Positions 1 to 7,652 of a stretch of DNA of 64,000 nucleotides are shown piece by piece. The notes under the pieces were generated by a model that saw nothing but the letters and a program-made list of their open reading frames with translations, was not told the DNA's origin and did not search any database. The stretch lies in the NCBI RefSeq assembly GCF_963674565.1, contig NZ_OY771430.1, forward strand, positions 1,798,001 through 1,862,000, in the 5' to 3' direction. The position numbers and the translations under genes are program-made. How positions within the stretch are numbered: position 1 is the first letter of the stretch; every line of letters begins with the position of its first letter. Origin of the DNA: an uncultured Carboxylicivirga sp. (GTDB lineage: Bacteria > Bacteroidota > Bacteroidia > Bacteroidales > Marinilabiliaceae).

Positions 1-460
1 TACGTCCATAAACACTCATCATCGAACACATATTGATGATTTTACCTCCTTTTCTCTCAATCATCTTAGGAGCAACACGTTTAGCAACAATTAATGGAGC
101 AACCAGGTCAACATCAATTACTTGTTGGAAATCTGAAATAGGCATATCCAAAATAGGAATACGCTTAATAATTCCGGCATTATTTACAAGGATATCAACA
201 GGTCCAACTTCATTCTCGATCTGAGTGATTCCTTTATCAACATCAGCCTCGTTTGTAACATTGAAAACCAATGTATAAACATCAATACCATCCTTGGCAT
301 ATTCCGCTTTACAAGCTTCCAGTTTATCTTCAGCCAGGTCATTCACACAGATTTTAGCACCTGCTTTTCCTAACACTTTACCGATAGCCATACCAATACC
401 ATGTGTTCCACCGGTAATAAGGGCTACTTTTCCTGATAAGTCAAATAATTCTTGTATCAT
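1..460 (-). CDS. kduD: KduD-like SDR dehydrogenase (3' end beyond window)
   Basis: Short-chain dehydrogenase. In this context it most likely reduces 2,5-diketo-3-deoxygluconate to 2-keto-3-deoxygluconate (KDG), the step after KduI; a gluconate 5-dehydrogenase role cannot be excluded. The first 153 residues are visible from the ATG at 460. The Rossmann motif TGGTHGIG lies at about residues 16-23 and NNAG at 93-96. The region of the catalytic serine is just inside the window, but the YxxxK motif and C-terminus lie off the left edge. It is the last visible gene of a leftward operon after the LacI regulator, KduI and a cupin, 15 bases after the cupin gene. The family is certain; the exact substrate is inferred from neighbours. 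Confidence 0.85.
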   Translation of the reverse strand, partial: MIQELFDLSGKVALITGGTHGIGMAIGKVLGKAGAKICVNDLAEDKLEACKAEYAKDGIDVYTLVFNVTNEADVDKGITQIENEVGPVDILVNNAGIIKRIPILDMPISDFQQVIDVDLVAPLIVAKRVAPKMIERKGGKIINMCSMMSVYGR

Positions 461-475
461 TTTATGCAATAAATT

Positions 476-814
476 TTATAAAAAATCTTCTCGTAAAGGG
501 GTAAAACAATCAATGAGTCTAACAATCGGAGTTAACCGCTGAATAGTATGAGGAACACCTGACGGTATCGCAAAATGGTCACCCGCCTTAAGGTGCACCT
601 TTTCCTCATCTCCCACCAACAAGTAAATTTCACCTTCGATCATATAGGAAACCTGTTCATGAGGATGGGAATGGAATGGATCCGGATTTTCAGTTGGTCC
701 GTCTGTAAATTCAACATTCACCATCATCAGATGATCTGTTTTGACTATTCTACGCTCAATGCCATCAGCTACTTTTGTAACCGGCAACTCATCGTATTTA
801 CCCTCATATTTCAT
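476..814 (-). CDS. kdgF: KdgF-like cupin
   Basis: A single-domain cupin of 112 residues. It carries the metal-binding motif HSHPHEQ in the middle and a second motif near SGVPHTI, typical of small cupins. In pectin degraders KdgF-type cupins speed the linearisation of 4,5-unsaturated galacturonate to 4-deoxy-5-keto uronate, and the position between kduI and kduD fits that role. There is no signal peptide, so it should be cytoplasmic. Its start lies 9 bases after the end of kduI, so the genes are cotranscribed. The fold is clear; the KdgF assignment rests on length, motif and neighbours. Confidence 0.8.
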   Translation of the reverse strand: MKYEGKYDELPVTKVADGIERRIVKTDHLMMVNVEFTDGPTENPDPFHSHPHEQVSYMIEGEIYLLVGDEEKVHLKAGDHFAIPSGVPHTIQRLTPIVRLIDCFTPLREDFL

Positions 815-823
815 GTAATAATA

Positions 824-1660
824 TTATTTTAATTCGTTTGGCTGACGAATATCCATATCGCCATAATCAAGATTCTCACCGGCCATACCCCAAATAAAGA
901 TATAGTTAGATGTACCAGCCGCACTATGAATACTCCATGAAGGAGACAACACAGCTTGTTCATTCTGCATCCAGATATGACGTGTTTCATCTGGTTGCCC
1001 CATAAAGTGACAGATCGCTTGTTTTTCAGGTACCTCGAAATAGAAATAAGCTTCCATACGACGATTGTGAGTATGAGCTGGCATAGTATTCCAAACACTA
1101 CCAGGTTTCAATTCTGTCATACCCATTTGCAACTGACAAGTCTCAACTACTTCTTTAACTAAAAGCTGATTGATCTGACGTTCATTTGAAGTTTCCAATG
1201 TACCCAATTGTAAAACATTAGCATCTTTCAAAGTAACATGCTTAGAAGGTAAAGACTTATGAGCAGGAGCTGAATTAACGTAGAAATGAGCTGGTTTTGA
1301 AGCATCAGCTGAGACAAAAACAACATCTTTAATGCCACTACCCAAGTACAAAGCCTCTTTATATTCTAATTTATATTCAACACCGTCAGCAGTAACTGTT
1401 CCACTACCTCCAACGTTGATAATTCCCATTTCGCGACGGTTAAGAAAATATTCAGCCTTCAACTCATCATACGATCCCAGGCTAATTGGCTTTTCCGTAG
1501 GCACTACACCCCCCACAATGTAACGGTCGTACATCGAATAAACCAGACTAATTTCGCCGGGAACCATTACTTTTTCAATCAAAAATTCTTTTCTGATACG
1601 CTCTGTATCATAAGATTTAGCATCCTGAGGATGTACTGCATAACGAAGTTCTAAACTCAT
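824..1660 (-). CDS. kduI: 5-keto-4-deoxyuronate isomerase KduI
   Basis: A 278-residue protein with full KduI length and layout: N-terminal ELRYAVHPQDAKSYDTERIR, then the cupin metal site around NTMPAHTHNRRMEAYFYFE in the second half. KduI isomerises 4-deoxy-L-threo-5-hexosulose uronate to 3-deoxy-D-glycero-2,5-hexodiulosonate, feeding KduD. The protein is cytoplasmic. It lies 16 bases downstream of the LacI regulator gene and 9 bases before the KdgF-like cupin gene, all leftward, so it is probably the second gene of the operon. Confidence is high because the whole length is characteristic. Confidence 0.95.
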   Translation of the reverse strand: MSLELRYAVHPQDAKSYDTERIRKEFLIEKVMVPGEISLVYSMYDRYIVGGVVPTEKPISLGSYDELKAEYFLNRREMGIINVGGSGTVTADGVEYKLEYKEALYLGSGIKDVVFVSADASKPAHFYVNSAPAHKSLPSKHVTLKDANVLQLGTLETSNERQINQLLVKEVVETCQLQMGMTELKPGSVWNTMPAHTHNRRMEAYFYFEVPEKQAICHFMGQPDETRHIWMQNEQAVLSPSWSIHSAAGTSNYIFIWGMAGENLDYGDMDIRQPNELK

Positions 1661-1676
1661 AATATTTTATTTTTAG

Positions 1677-2687
1677 TTATCTATAATCTTTCCATGAAGA
1701 GCTTCTACCTATAAACCGAACAGGTATAACTTCTTCTTCCGGCACTTCTTCCTTTTGAATAGCTTTTATCATAGCTGCGGCAACCTTATTCCCCATCTCC
1801 AATGCATTTTGCTCAACAGAAGATAACGCAGGATCCATTAATTCAGAAAATGGTTCATTTGCAAAACCAACAATCCCAAATTGATCCGGAATATGATAAC
1901 CAAGAGACTTCAACCCTTCCATGGCACCCAGAGCACTATAGTCACCAGCACAAAATACAGCATCAGCACTACTGCGCATTACTAGTTTATGAATATGAGA
2001 ATAACCTGCATCACGAGTAATTACATCATCCACAATCAATTTCTCATCCACTTTCATACCCGCTTCTTCCAAAGCAGCTATATAACCAGCCTTTCGTTCG
2101 CGATAAGCTCTTAACTTATAACTTCCACTAAAATGCGCAATATGTTTAAATCCACATTTAATCAGGTGACGTGTTGCAAGATAACCTCCCGTGTAGTTAT
2201 CGTTAGTTATTTTTGATCCGGGAAGACTTTTTGTAACGCGGTCGAATTGAACCAACGGCACATTGTGTTTAATTACTTCCTGAAGATGTTCAAAATTGTT
2301 GGTTTGAAGCGATAAAGAAATAATAATCCCTCCAACCCTGTTCTGCAACAGAGACTCCACCGCCTTTACTTCCCTGCTGAGCATTTCACCACTTTGAATA
2401 ATTACCAGATTATATCCGGCTGGATTTAATATTTCCTCAACTCCACTAATTACATTGCTAAAGAAATGACGATTGATTCGTGGTACAATCATACCAATGG
2501 AATCACTTGTTCCTTTGCGCAACGAAGCTGCCATAACATTCGGCTGATACCCCATCTCCCTGGCTGTCTCCTGCACTTTTGCCCGTGTACTTTCACTAAC
2601 CCGTGTATTATTTGCCAAAGCCCTCGAAACAGTAGAAGCTGTCATATTTAATTTCCTGGCAATATCACTTATGGTTACTTTTTTCAT
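1677..2687 (-). CDS. LacI-family regulator of the uronate genes
   Basis: A LacI-type repressor of 336 residues. The N-terminal helix-turn-helix is at about residues 3-50 (VTISDIARKLNMTASTVSRAL), followed by the hinge and a periplasmic-binding-protein-like sensor domain to the end. It heads the leftward kduI-cupin-kduD operon and is divergent from the uxaC operon, with 314 bases between. That spacer holds a close match to the LacI-family operator consensus at 2759-2772, suggesting it represses itself and perhaps uxaC. The effector is unknown; KDG or an unsaturated-uronate intermediate is a guess from the neighbours. Confidence 0.9.
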   Translation of the reverse strand: MKKVTISDIARKLNMTASTVSRALANNTRVSESTRAKVQETAREMGYQPNVMAASLRKGTSDSIGMIVPRINRHFFSNVISGVEEILNPAGYNLVIIQSGEMLSREVKAVESLLQNRVGGIIISLSLQTNNFEHLQEVIKHNVPLVQFDRVTKSLPGSKITNDNYTGGYLATRHLIKCGFKHIAHFSGSYKLRAYRERKAGYIAALEEAGMKVDEKLIVDDVITRDAGYSHIHKLVMRSSADAVFCAGDYSALGAMEGLKSLGYHIPDQFGIVGFANEPFSELMDPALSSVEQNALEMGNKVAAAMIKAIQKEEVPEEEVIPVRFIGRSSSWKDYR

Positions 2688-2758
2688 TAGTTATATACTA
2701 TAATCAGCAATTAATTTTTGCCTTAATAAATGCTATTCACATTAAAGCAATACAAAAA

Positions 2759-2772
2759 TACAATCGTTTGCA
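2759..2772. promoter_or_regulatory. candidate LacI-family operator
   Basis: The complementary strand reads TGCAAACGATTGTA, matching 13 of 14 positions of the general LacI-family operator TGNAAACGNTTNCA with the central CG. It sits 72 bases upstream of the LacI gene and about 230 upstream of uxaC. A second small palindrome, CGTTAACG, is at 2968-2975, close to uxaC. The rest of the 314-base spacer (2688-3001) is very AT-rich and contains no gene. Confidence 0.55.
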
Positions 2773-3001
2773 CACAAAACAAGTTTTATCTCAATATTTT
2801 TTCAACTTAAAACATTTGAATAATTCATTCGAGTGATTTACAGCTAAATAAAATTCATTTTAAATTAAAATTTTATCTTTCTCATTTCCTGTATTTTAAA
2901 TATATTAACCAAAAAAATTTTCATCGTAAATATTGCAAAAATAAATTTTGCGTTGCATCTTCGTGTTCGTTAACGGCTAATGACAATTCAAATCTTTTTA
3001 G

Positions 3002-4405
3002 ATGATGCAACCATTTATACACAAGGATTTCCTTTTGGAAACCGAGACTTCAAAAAAATTATACCACGAGTATTCAGAGAACCAACCAATCATTGACTTC
3101 CATTGTCATTTAAATCCACAGTTTATTGCTGAGGATCGTCAGTTCGACAGTCTGGGACAAATATGGCTGGAAGGTGATCATTACAAGTGGCGTGCAATGC
3201 GTATTAACGGCGTAGACGAACATTATTGCAACGGCAGCGCATCAGGTAAGGAAAAATTTATGAAATATGCTGAAACAGTTCCTTACACAGCAGGTAATCC
3301 TCTTTATCATTGGACACATCTGGAACTTGCCCGTTATTTTAATATCACAGATTTACTTTCTCCGGTTACAGCTGAAAAAATCTTTGAGACTACCAAAGCA
3401 ATGATTCAAACTCCAGACTACAGTACCAGAAAACTTTTGGAGATGATGAATGTGGAAGTAGTTGGCACAACGGATGATCCTGCCGACGATCTTCGTTATC
3501 ACAAACAATTAAAAGAAGAAGGTTATCATATTAAAGTCGTGCCAACCTATCGTGCCGATAATGTTATTAAAACAGAAGATCCTGTTCAATTCAAAGCATA
3601 CATTGAGAAATTAGGAGAAGTTGCTGATGTATCCATCTCATCTTTAACAGATTTGATTGAAGCATTGGATCGTCGTCATGCATATTTTCATGAACTAGGT
3701 GCCCGTGCTTCTGACAGTGGACCAGACCGTTTTTTCTTTACTGCTTATAAAGAAGAGGAAGTTAATGCAATCTTCCTGAAATTAATGGCTGGCAAAATAA
3801 TCGACGAAGAAGAAACTGAAAAATACCGCTGTTGCGTAATGGCTGAATTGGCCAAGTTAAATCACAAACGTGGTTGGACACAGCAATTCCACGTAGGAGC
3901 TTTACGTAACAACAACACCCGTAAATTCAACATAATGGGAGCCGACACAGGTTGGGATTCAATCAATAATTCTCAGAATGCACTTAAAATGTCGCAATTC
4001 CTGAACTTATTGGATACCACTGATCAGTTGGCAAAAACCATTCTTTACAACTTAAATCCGGCTGATAATGAGATGATGGTTACCATGTGTGGTAATTTCA
4101 ACGATGGATCTACAGTTGGTAAAGTACAATATGGAGCAGCATGGTGGTTCCTTGATCAAAAAACAGGTATGGAAAAACACCTGTTAGACCTTTCTGCATT
4201 GGGATTATTGAGTCGCTTTGTTGGAATGGTAACCGACAGTCGTAGCTTTTTATCATACCCTCGTCACGAGTATTTCCGCAGAATTGTTTGTAATCACCTG
4301 GGTAAGGAAGTTGAAAAAGGTATGATTCCTAATGATGAATCTATCTTAAAGCAAATGGTTGAAGGAGTTTCCTATAAAAACGCAAAAACATACTTTAATT
4401 TTTAA
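3002..4405 (+). CDS. uxaC: glucuronate/galacturonate isomerase UxaC
   Basis: Uronate isomerase of 467 residues, full family length. It interconverts D-glucuronate with D-fructuronate and D-galacturonate with D-tagaturonate in the cytoplasm. The N-terminal metal-binding motif DFHCHLNP is at about residues 32-39, and the characteristic motifs DSLGQIWLEGDHYKWRAMR and FHVGALRNNNTR follow. First gene of the rightward operon, 5 bases before kdgK. A second methionine directly after the first could be the start. It supplies fructuronate to the SDR reductase downstream, and tagaturonate to UxaB or UxaE. Confidence 0.96.
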   Translation: MMQPFIHKDFLLETETSKKLYHEYSENQPIIDFHCHLNPQFIAEDRQFDSLGQIWLEGDHYKWRAMRINGVDEHYCNGSASGKEKFMKYAETVPYTAGNPLYHWTHLELARYFNITDLLSPVTAEKIFETTKAMIQTPDYSTRKLLEMMNVEVVGTTDDPADDLRYHKQLKEEGYHIKVVPTYRADNVIKTEDPVQFKAYIEKLGEVADVSISSLTDLIEALDRRHAYFHELGARASDSGPDRFFFTAYKEEEVNAIFLKLMAGKIIDEEETEKYRCCVMAELAKLNHKRGWTQQFHVGALRNNNTRKFNIMGADTGWDSINNSQNALKMSQFLNLLDTTDQLAKTILYNLNPADNEMMVTMCGNFNDGSTVGKVQYGAAWWFLDQKTGMEKHLLDLSALGLLSRFVGMVTDSRSFLSYPRHEYFRRIVCNHLGKEVEKGMIPNDESILKQMVEGVSYKNAKTYFNF

Positions 4406-4410
4406 TAGAA

Positions 4411-5448
4411 ATGTCAAAGAAAGTAGTCTCTTTTGGAGAAATCATGTTACGTCTGGCTACCCCTGGTTACCAGCGCTTTACTCAAGCTACATCATTTGAA
4501 GCTACCTTTGGTGGTGGCGAAGCTAACGTAGCTGTATCACTTGCCAACTATGGCGTAGATGTTTCATTTGTCACCCGCTTACCAAACAACGATATTGGTA
4601 AATCGTGCCAGATGGATCTTCAAAAGTACGGTGTTAATACCGACAAAATTCTTCACGTTGGAGATCGATTAGGTATTTATTTCCTTGAAACAGGAGCAGT
4701 GGCTCGAGCCAGCAAAGTTGTATACGACCGAGCTAACTCAGCCTTCTCAGAAGTTGGAAAAGGAATGTTTAACTGGGAAGAAATATTGAAGGATGCAGAT
4801 TACTTCCACTGGACAGGAATTACACCTGCTGTTTCTCAGGGAGCTGCTGATGCATGTCTGGAAGCCATTCAGGTTGCCAATAAAATGGGAGTTACTGTTA
4901 CCTGTGATTTAAACTATCGCAAAAACCTTTGGAAATATGGCAAAAAAGCTTCTGAAGTAATGCCTGAATTAGTTGCTGGTTGCGACATTGTTTTAGGTAA
5001 TGAAGAAGATGCTGAAATGGTATTGGGAATTAAACCTGAAGGTGTTGATATAACTGGAGGCCACGTTGAAGCTGAAGCTTATCGCAGCGTATCGCAACAG
5101 ATAATGAAATTATACCCACGCGTTAAAAAAGTAATTACTACCCTTCGTGGATCGGTAAGTGCTAATCACAACAGCTGGTCGGGTGTAATTTACGATGGTG
5201 AAAACCTATTTCAGGCACCTACCTACCAAATTACTCACATTGTTGACCGTGTAGGGGGTGGAGACTCTTTTATGGGTGGTTTAATTTATGGTTTAATTGC
5301 ATATGAAGGCGATGACCAAAAAGCCATCAACTTTGCTACAGCTGCATCTTGTTTGAAACATACCATTCCGGGTGATTTCAACCAGGTATCAGTAGAAGAG
5401 GTAGAGAAATTAATGGGTGGCGACGCTTCAGGTAGAGTTTCACGATAA
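4411..5448 (+). CDS. kdgK: 2-keto-3-deoxygluconate kinase (PfkB family)
   Basis: PfkB-family sugar kinase of 345 residues. The N-terminal sugar-binding signature FGGGEANVAVSLANYG and the C-terminal catalytic signature DRVGGGDSFMGGL are both visible. KdgK phosphorylates KDG to 2-keto-3-deoxy-6-phosphogluconate (KDPG). The position between uxaC and the KDPG aldolase gene supports that substrate. A second PfkB paralogue lies at 7653-8732, and the two share an unusual GGGD instead of the more common GAGD catalytic motif. The interval to kdgA is interrupted by the four-helix-bundle gene. Confidence 0.92.
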   Translation: MSKKVVSFGEIMLRLATPGYQRFTQATSFEATFGGGEANVAVSLANYGVDVSFVTRLPNNDIGKSCQMDLQKYGVNTDKILHVGDRLGIYFLETGAVARASKVVYDRANSAFSEVGKGMFNWEEILKDADYFHWTGITPAVSQGAADACLEAIQVANKMGVTVTCDLNYRKNLWKYGKKASEVMPELVAGCDIVLGNEEDAEMVLGIKPEGVDITGGHVEAEAYRSVSQQIMKLYPRVKKVITTLRGSVSANHNSWSGVIYDGENLFQAPTYQITHIVDRVGGGDSFMGGLIYGLIAYEGDDQKAINFATAASCLKHTIPGDFNQVSVEEVEKLMGGDASGRVSR

Positions 5449-5450
5449 AA

Positions 5451-5495
5451 GTCTAAATTAAAAAGTTAAAAGGCAAAAGTTAAAATGTAAATACC
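5451..5495. repeat. left flank repeat of the four-helix-bundle insert
   Basis: A stretch rich in AAAAGTT words (AAAAGTTAAAAGGCAAAAGT and similar) lies between kdgK and the four-helix-bundle gene. The opposite strand of the downstream flank (about 5889-5922) carries the related words AAGTCAAAAGTTGAAAA. Together they form an imperfect inverted repeat around the insert. Similar flanks are commonly seen around this protein family in Bacteroidota, to my knowledge. Confidence 0.5.
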
Positions 5496-5510
5496 AGGAA
5501 GATCTCAGTC

Positions 5511-5867
5511 ATGAATGATTTAAGCCAAAGGCTATTTGAATTTGCTGTTAAGACAATAAAATTCTTAAAGAAAATACCTTACGATACCGAAAACAAAGTG
5601 ATTAGGTATCAATTGGCTAAATCAGCTACATCTTCCGGAGCTAATTACGAAGAAGCTCGAGCGGGTTCATCGAAAGCCGATTTTATATATAAGGTTGAGC
5701 TGGCATTAAAAGAGATGAGAGAAAGTAATTATTGGTTAAGAATAATCAAAGAAACCAATAGTATGGATAATAATCTGATAAACGAATTAGAGCAATTAAT
5801 ATCCGAATCTGATGAACTAAAGAAGATACTTGGAAAAACAGTTGTTACCTCCAGGAAAAATCTTTAA
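5511..5867 (+). CDS. four-helix-bundle protein (S23/IVP family)
   Basis: A 118-residue, all-helical protein with the family pattern: N-terminal LSQRLFEFAVKTIKFLKKIP, central QLAKSATSSGANYEEARAGSSKADFIYK, and ESNYWLRIIKE near the end. The family was named from proteins encoded in intervening sequences of 23S rRNA genes and is related in fold to Avd of diversity-generating retroelements; its function is unknown. Here it is stand-alone and sits inside a sugar-acid operon, where it has no obvious metabolic role. AAAAGTT-rich inverted flanks suggest it arrived as a small repeat-bounded insert. Confidence 0.85.
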   Translation: MNDLSQRLFEFAVKTIKFLKKIPYDTENKVIRYQLAKSATSSGANYEEARAGSSKADFIYKVELALKEMRESNYWLRIIKETNSMDNNLINELEQLISESDELKKILGKTVVTSRKNL

Positions 5868-5888
5868 TGATTAATATCTTTTAAGCCT

Positions 5889-5922
5889 GACTTTTAAAAT
5901 TTGATTTTCAACTTTTGACTTA
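5889..5922. repeat. right flank repeat of the four-helix-bundle insert
   Basis: AT-rich sequence containing TTGATTTTCAACTTTTGACT. It is the imperfect inverted partner of the AAAAGTT-rich stretch at 5451-5495. It lies directly after the four-helix-bundle gene and before the kdgA leader. Confidence 0.45.
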
Positions 5923-5932
5923 AATAAAAAAA

Positions 5933-6010
5933 ATGCTTGATTACAACAAGTCGGAGTACAGTAATTTCTTGGAGGAGCTTGTTAACATATACTTGCTCCG
6001 GCTTGTTTAA
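5933..6010 (+). other. possible leader ORF and hairpin before kdgA
   Basis: A 25-codon reading frame (starts MLDYNKSEY, ends LLRLV) ends 12 bases before the kdgA start. Within it, ACAAGTCGGAGTA at 5946-5958 can pair with the bases up to 6006 (tgctccggcttgt), giving about 13 RNA base pairs including G-U. It could be an attenuator, an RNA-processing site or the remnant of an insertion. No function is claimed. Confidence 0.3.
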
Positions 6011-6022
6011 TTTGATAAAAAA

Positions 6023-6694
6023 ATGGCAAAATATTCCAGAACAGAAGTATTTATGGCGATGAAAGAAACCGGTGTTGTACCAGTATTTTTTCATGCCGAC
6101 ATAGAAGTGTGCAAAAATGTTGTAAAAGCATGTTATGATGGTGGAATTCGCGTTTTTGAATTCGTTAATCGTGGTGATTTTGCGCACGAACTATTCAGCG
6201 AACTAAACAAGTATGCTTTAAAAGAATTGCCGGGCATGATTTTAGGTGCCGGATCAATTGTTGAAGAAGCAACTACAGCCTTATACATACAGTCGGGTGC
6301 TAACTTTATTGTTTCACCATTATTGAATGAAAACATGGCCCGTATCTGTAACCGCAGAAAAATTATGTGGTCTCCAGGTTGTGGTACCATCTCAGAAATT
6401 AATAAAGCACAAGAACTAGGTGCAGAAGTAGTTAAAGTATTCCCTGCGTCGGAAGTTGGAGGACCATCTTTTGTAAAGGCAGTTAAGGCTCCAATGCCTT
6501 GGACTGACATAATGCCTACAGGAGGGGTTACCACTGAAAAAGATAACCTGAAAAAATGGTTTGATGCAGGAGTAACCTGTGTGGGAATGGGATCTAACTT
6601 ATTTCCAAAGGATATTATGGACGCTAAAAACTATTCTGCCCTTGCTGATAAAGTGAAAGAATTGATAGCTAATATCCAAGAAGTAAAGAATTAA
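6023..6694 (+). CDS. kdgA: KDPG aldolase (bifunctional 4-hydroxy-2-oxoglutarate aldolase type)
   Basis: Class I aldolase of 223 residues that splits KDPG into pyruvate and glyceraldehyde-3-phosphate. Family motifs are in order: EFVNRGDFAHEL, GAGSIVEEA, the SPLLNENMA region, PGCGTISEI, and the Schiff-base lysine region VVKVFPASEVGGPSFVKAVK followed by PTGGV. It closes the KDG branch begun by kdgK. The next gene starts 3 bases after its stop, so the two are cotranscribed. Cytoplasmic; the assignment is confident. Confidence 0.94.
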   Translation: MAKYSRTEVFMAMKETGVVPVFFHADIEVCKNVVKACYDGGIRVFEFVNRGDFAHELFSELNKYALKELPGMILGAGSIVEEATTALYIQSGANFIVSPLLNENMARICNRRKIMWSPGCGTISEINKAQELGAEVVKVFPASEVGGPSFVKAVKAPMPWTDIMPTGGVTTEKDNLKKWFDAGVTCVGMGSNLFPKDIMDAKNYSALADKVKELIANIQEVKN

Positions 6695-6697
6695 TCC

Positions 6698-7537
6698 ATG
6701 GAATTAAATGTAAAAAACAAAGTAGCGGTAATTACCGGCGGTTCAGGAATACTCTGTTCTGCCATGGCACATGGTTTAGCCACTAAAGGAGTTAAAACAG
6801 CCATTTTAAATCGTAATCAGGAGTCAGCTGATAAGGTTGCCAAAGGAATTGAAGATGCAACAGGTTCTAAATCAATTGGTATCTCTGCCGATGTTTTAAA
6901 CAAGGAATCACTTGTAAAAGCATTGGAAATCATCCACAACGAATTAGGCACCATCGACTATCTGATAAACGGTGCAGGAGGAAACTCTGCTTCAGCCACA
7001 ACACAGGCTGAGATGATTACAGAAGAAAACATTTCTGACCTTGAAAAAACCTTTTATGGTTTACAGATGGAAGGTTTCGATAATGTATTCGATCTTAATT
7101 TCAAAGGGACACTCCTACCCTCTTTGATTTTTACAAAAGATATGCTGGAGAAAAGAAACGGGGTTGTCATCAATATTTCTTCGATGAACAGTTATACACC
7201 ATTAACCAAAATCCCGGCATATTCTGCAGCTAAGGCTGCTATTAACAATTTCACGCAGTGGATGGCAGTTCATTTTGCTCAAACAGGAATCAGAGTTAAT
7301 GCCATTGCCCCTGGTTTTTTCTTAACTAACCAAAATCGCTTTTTGTTGGTTGATGAGCAAACTCAATCGCCAACACCTCGCGGACAGAAAATTATTAATA
7401 ACACACCTATGGGACGCTACGGTGATGCAGAAGAACTGGCAGGAACCTTATTATATTTGGTTTCCGACTGGTCCAAATTTGTTACCGGCGTTGTTGTTCC
7501 CGTTGATGGAGGTTTCAGCGCCTTTAGTGGCGTTTAA
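6698..7537 (+). CDS. SDR-type fructuronate reductase (mannonate oxidoreductase)
   Basis: Short-chain dehydrogenase of 279 residues: nucleotide-binding motif TGGSGILCSAMAHGLA, NGAGGN, catalytic serine region NISSMNSY, and YSAAK. It resembles the SDR-type D-mannonate oxidoreductases (YjmF/UxuB-like) that reduce D-fructuronate to D-mannonate, and this fits the flanking uxaC and kdgA genes. It is unrelated to the long-chain UxuB of E. coli. No mannonate dehydratase (UxuA) is present in the window, so the fate of mannonate is open. The family is certain; the substrate is inferred. Confidence 0.75.
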   Translation: MELNVKNKVAVITGGSGILCSAMAHGLATKGVKTAILNRNQESADKVAKGIEDATGSKSIGISADVLNKESLVKALEIIHNELGTIDYLINGAGGNSASATTQAEMITEENISDLEKTFYGLQMEGFDNVFDLNFKGTLLPSLIFTKDMLEKRNGVVINISSMNSYTPLTKIPAYSAAKAAINNFTQWMAVHFAQTGIRVNAIAPGFFLTNQNRFLLVDEQTQSPTPRGQKIINNTPMGRYGDAEELAGTLLYLVSDWSKFVTGVVVPVDGGFSAFSGV

Positions 7538-7652
7538 ACAAAATAAATTGCAATTATTGAAGTAAACTCATGGCAGTAGATGGTGAAATGCCATTTACTG
7601 CTATCTTCCCAGACAAATGTAAATACTATCAAACCCTTAGATCAGAAAAACA

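Noticed and set aside
5511..5867. Avd of a diversity-generating retroelement
   Set aside because: The four-helix-bundle fold is shared, but no DGR reverse transcriptase, template repeat or variable repeat is nearby. The retron-type enzyme at 61.3 kb is not of the DGR type and is far away.
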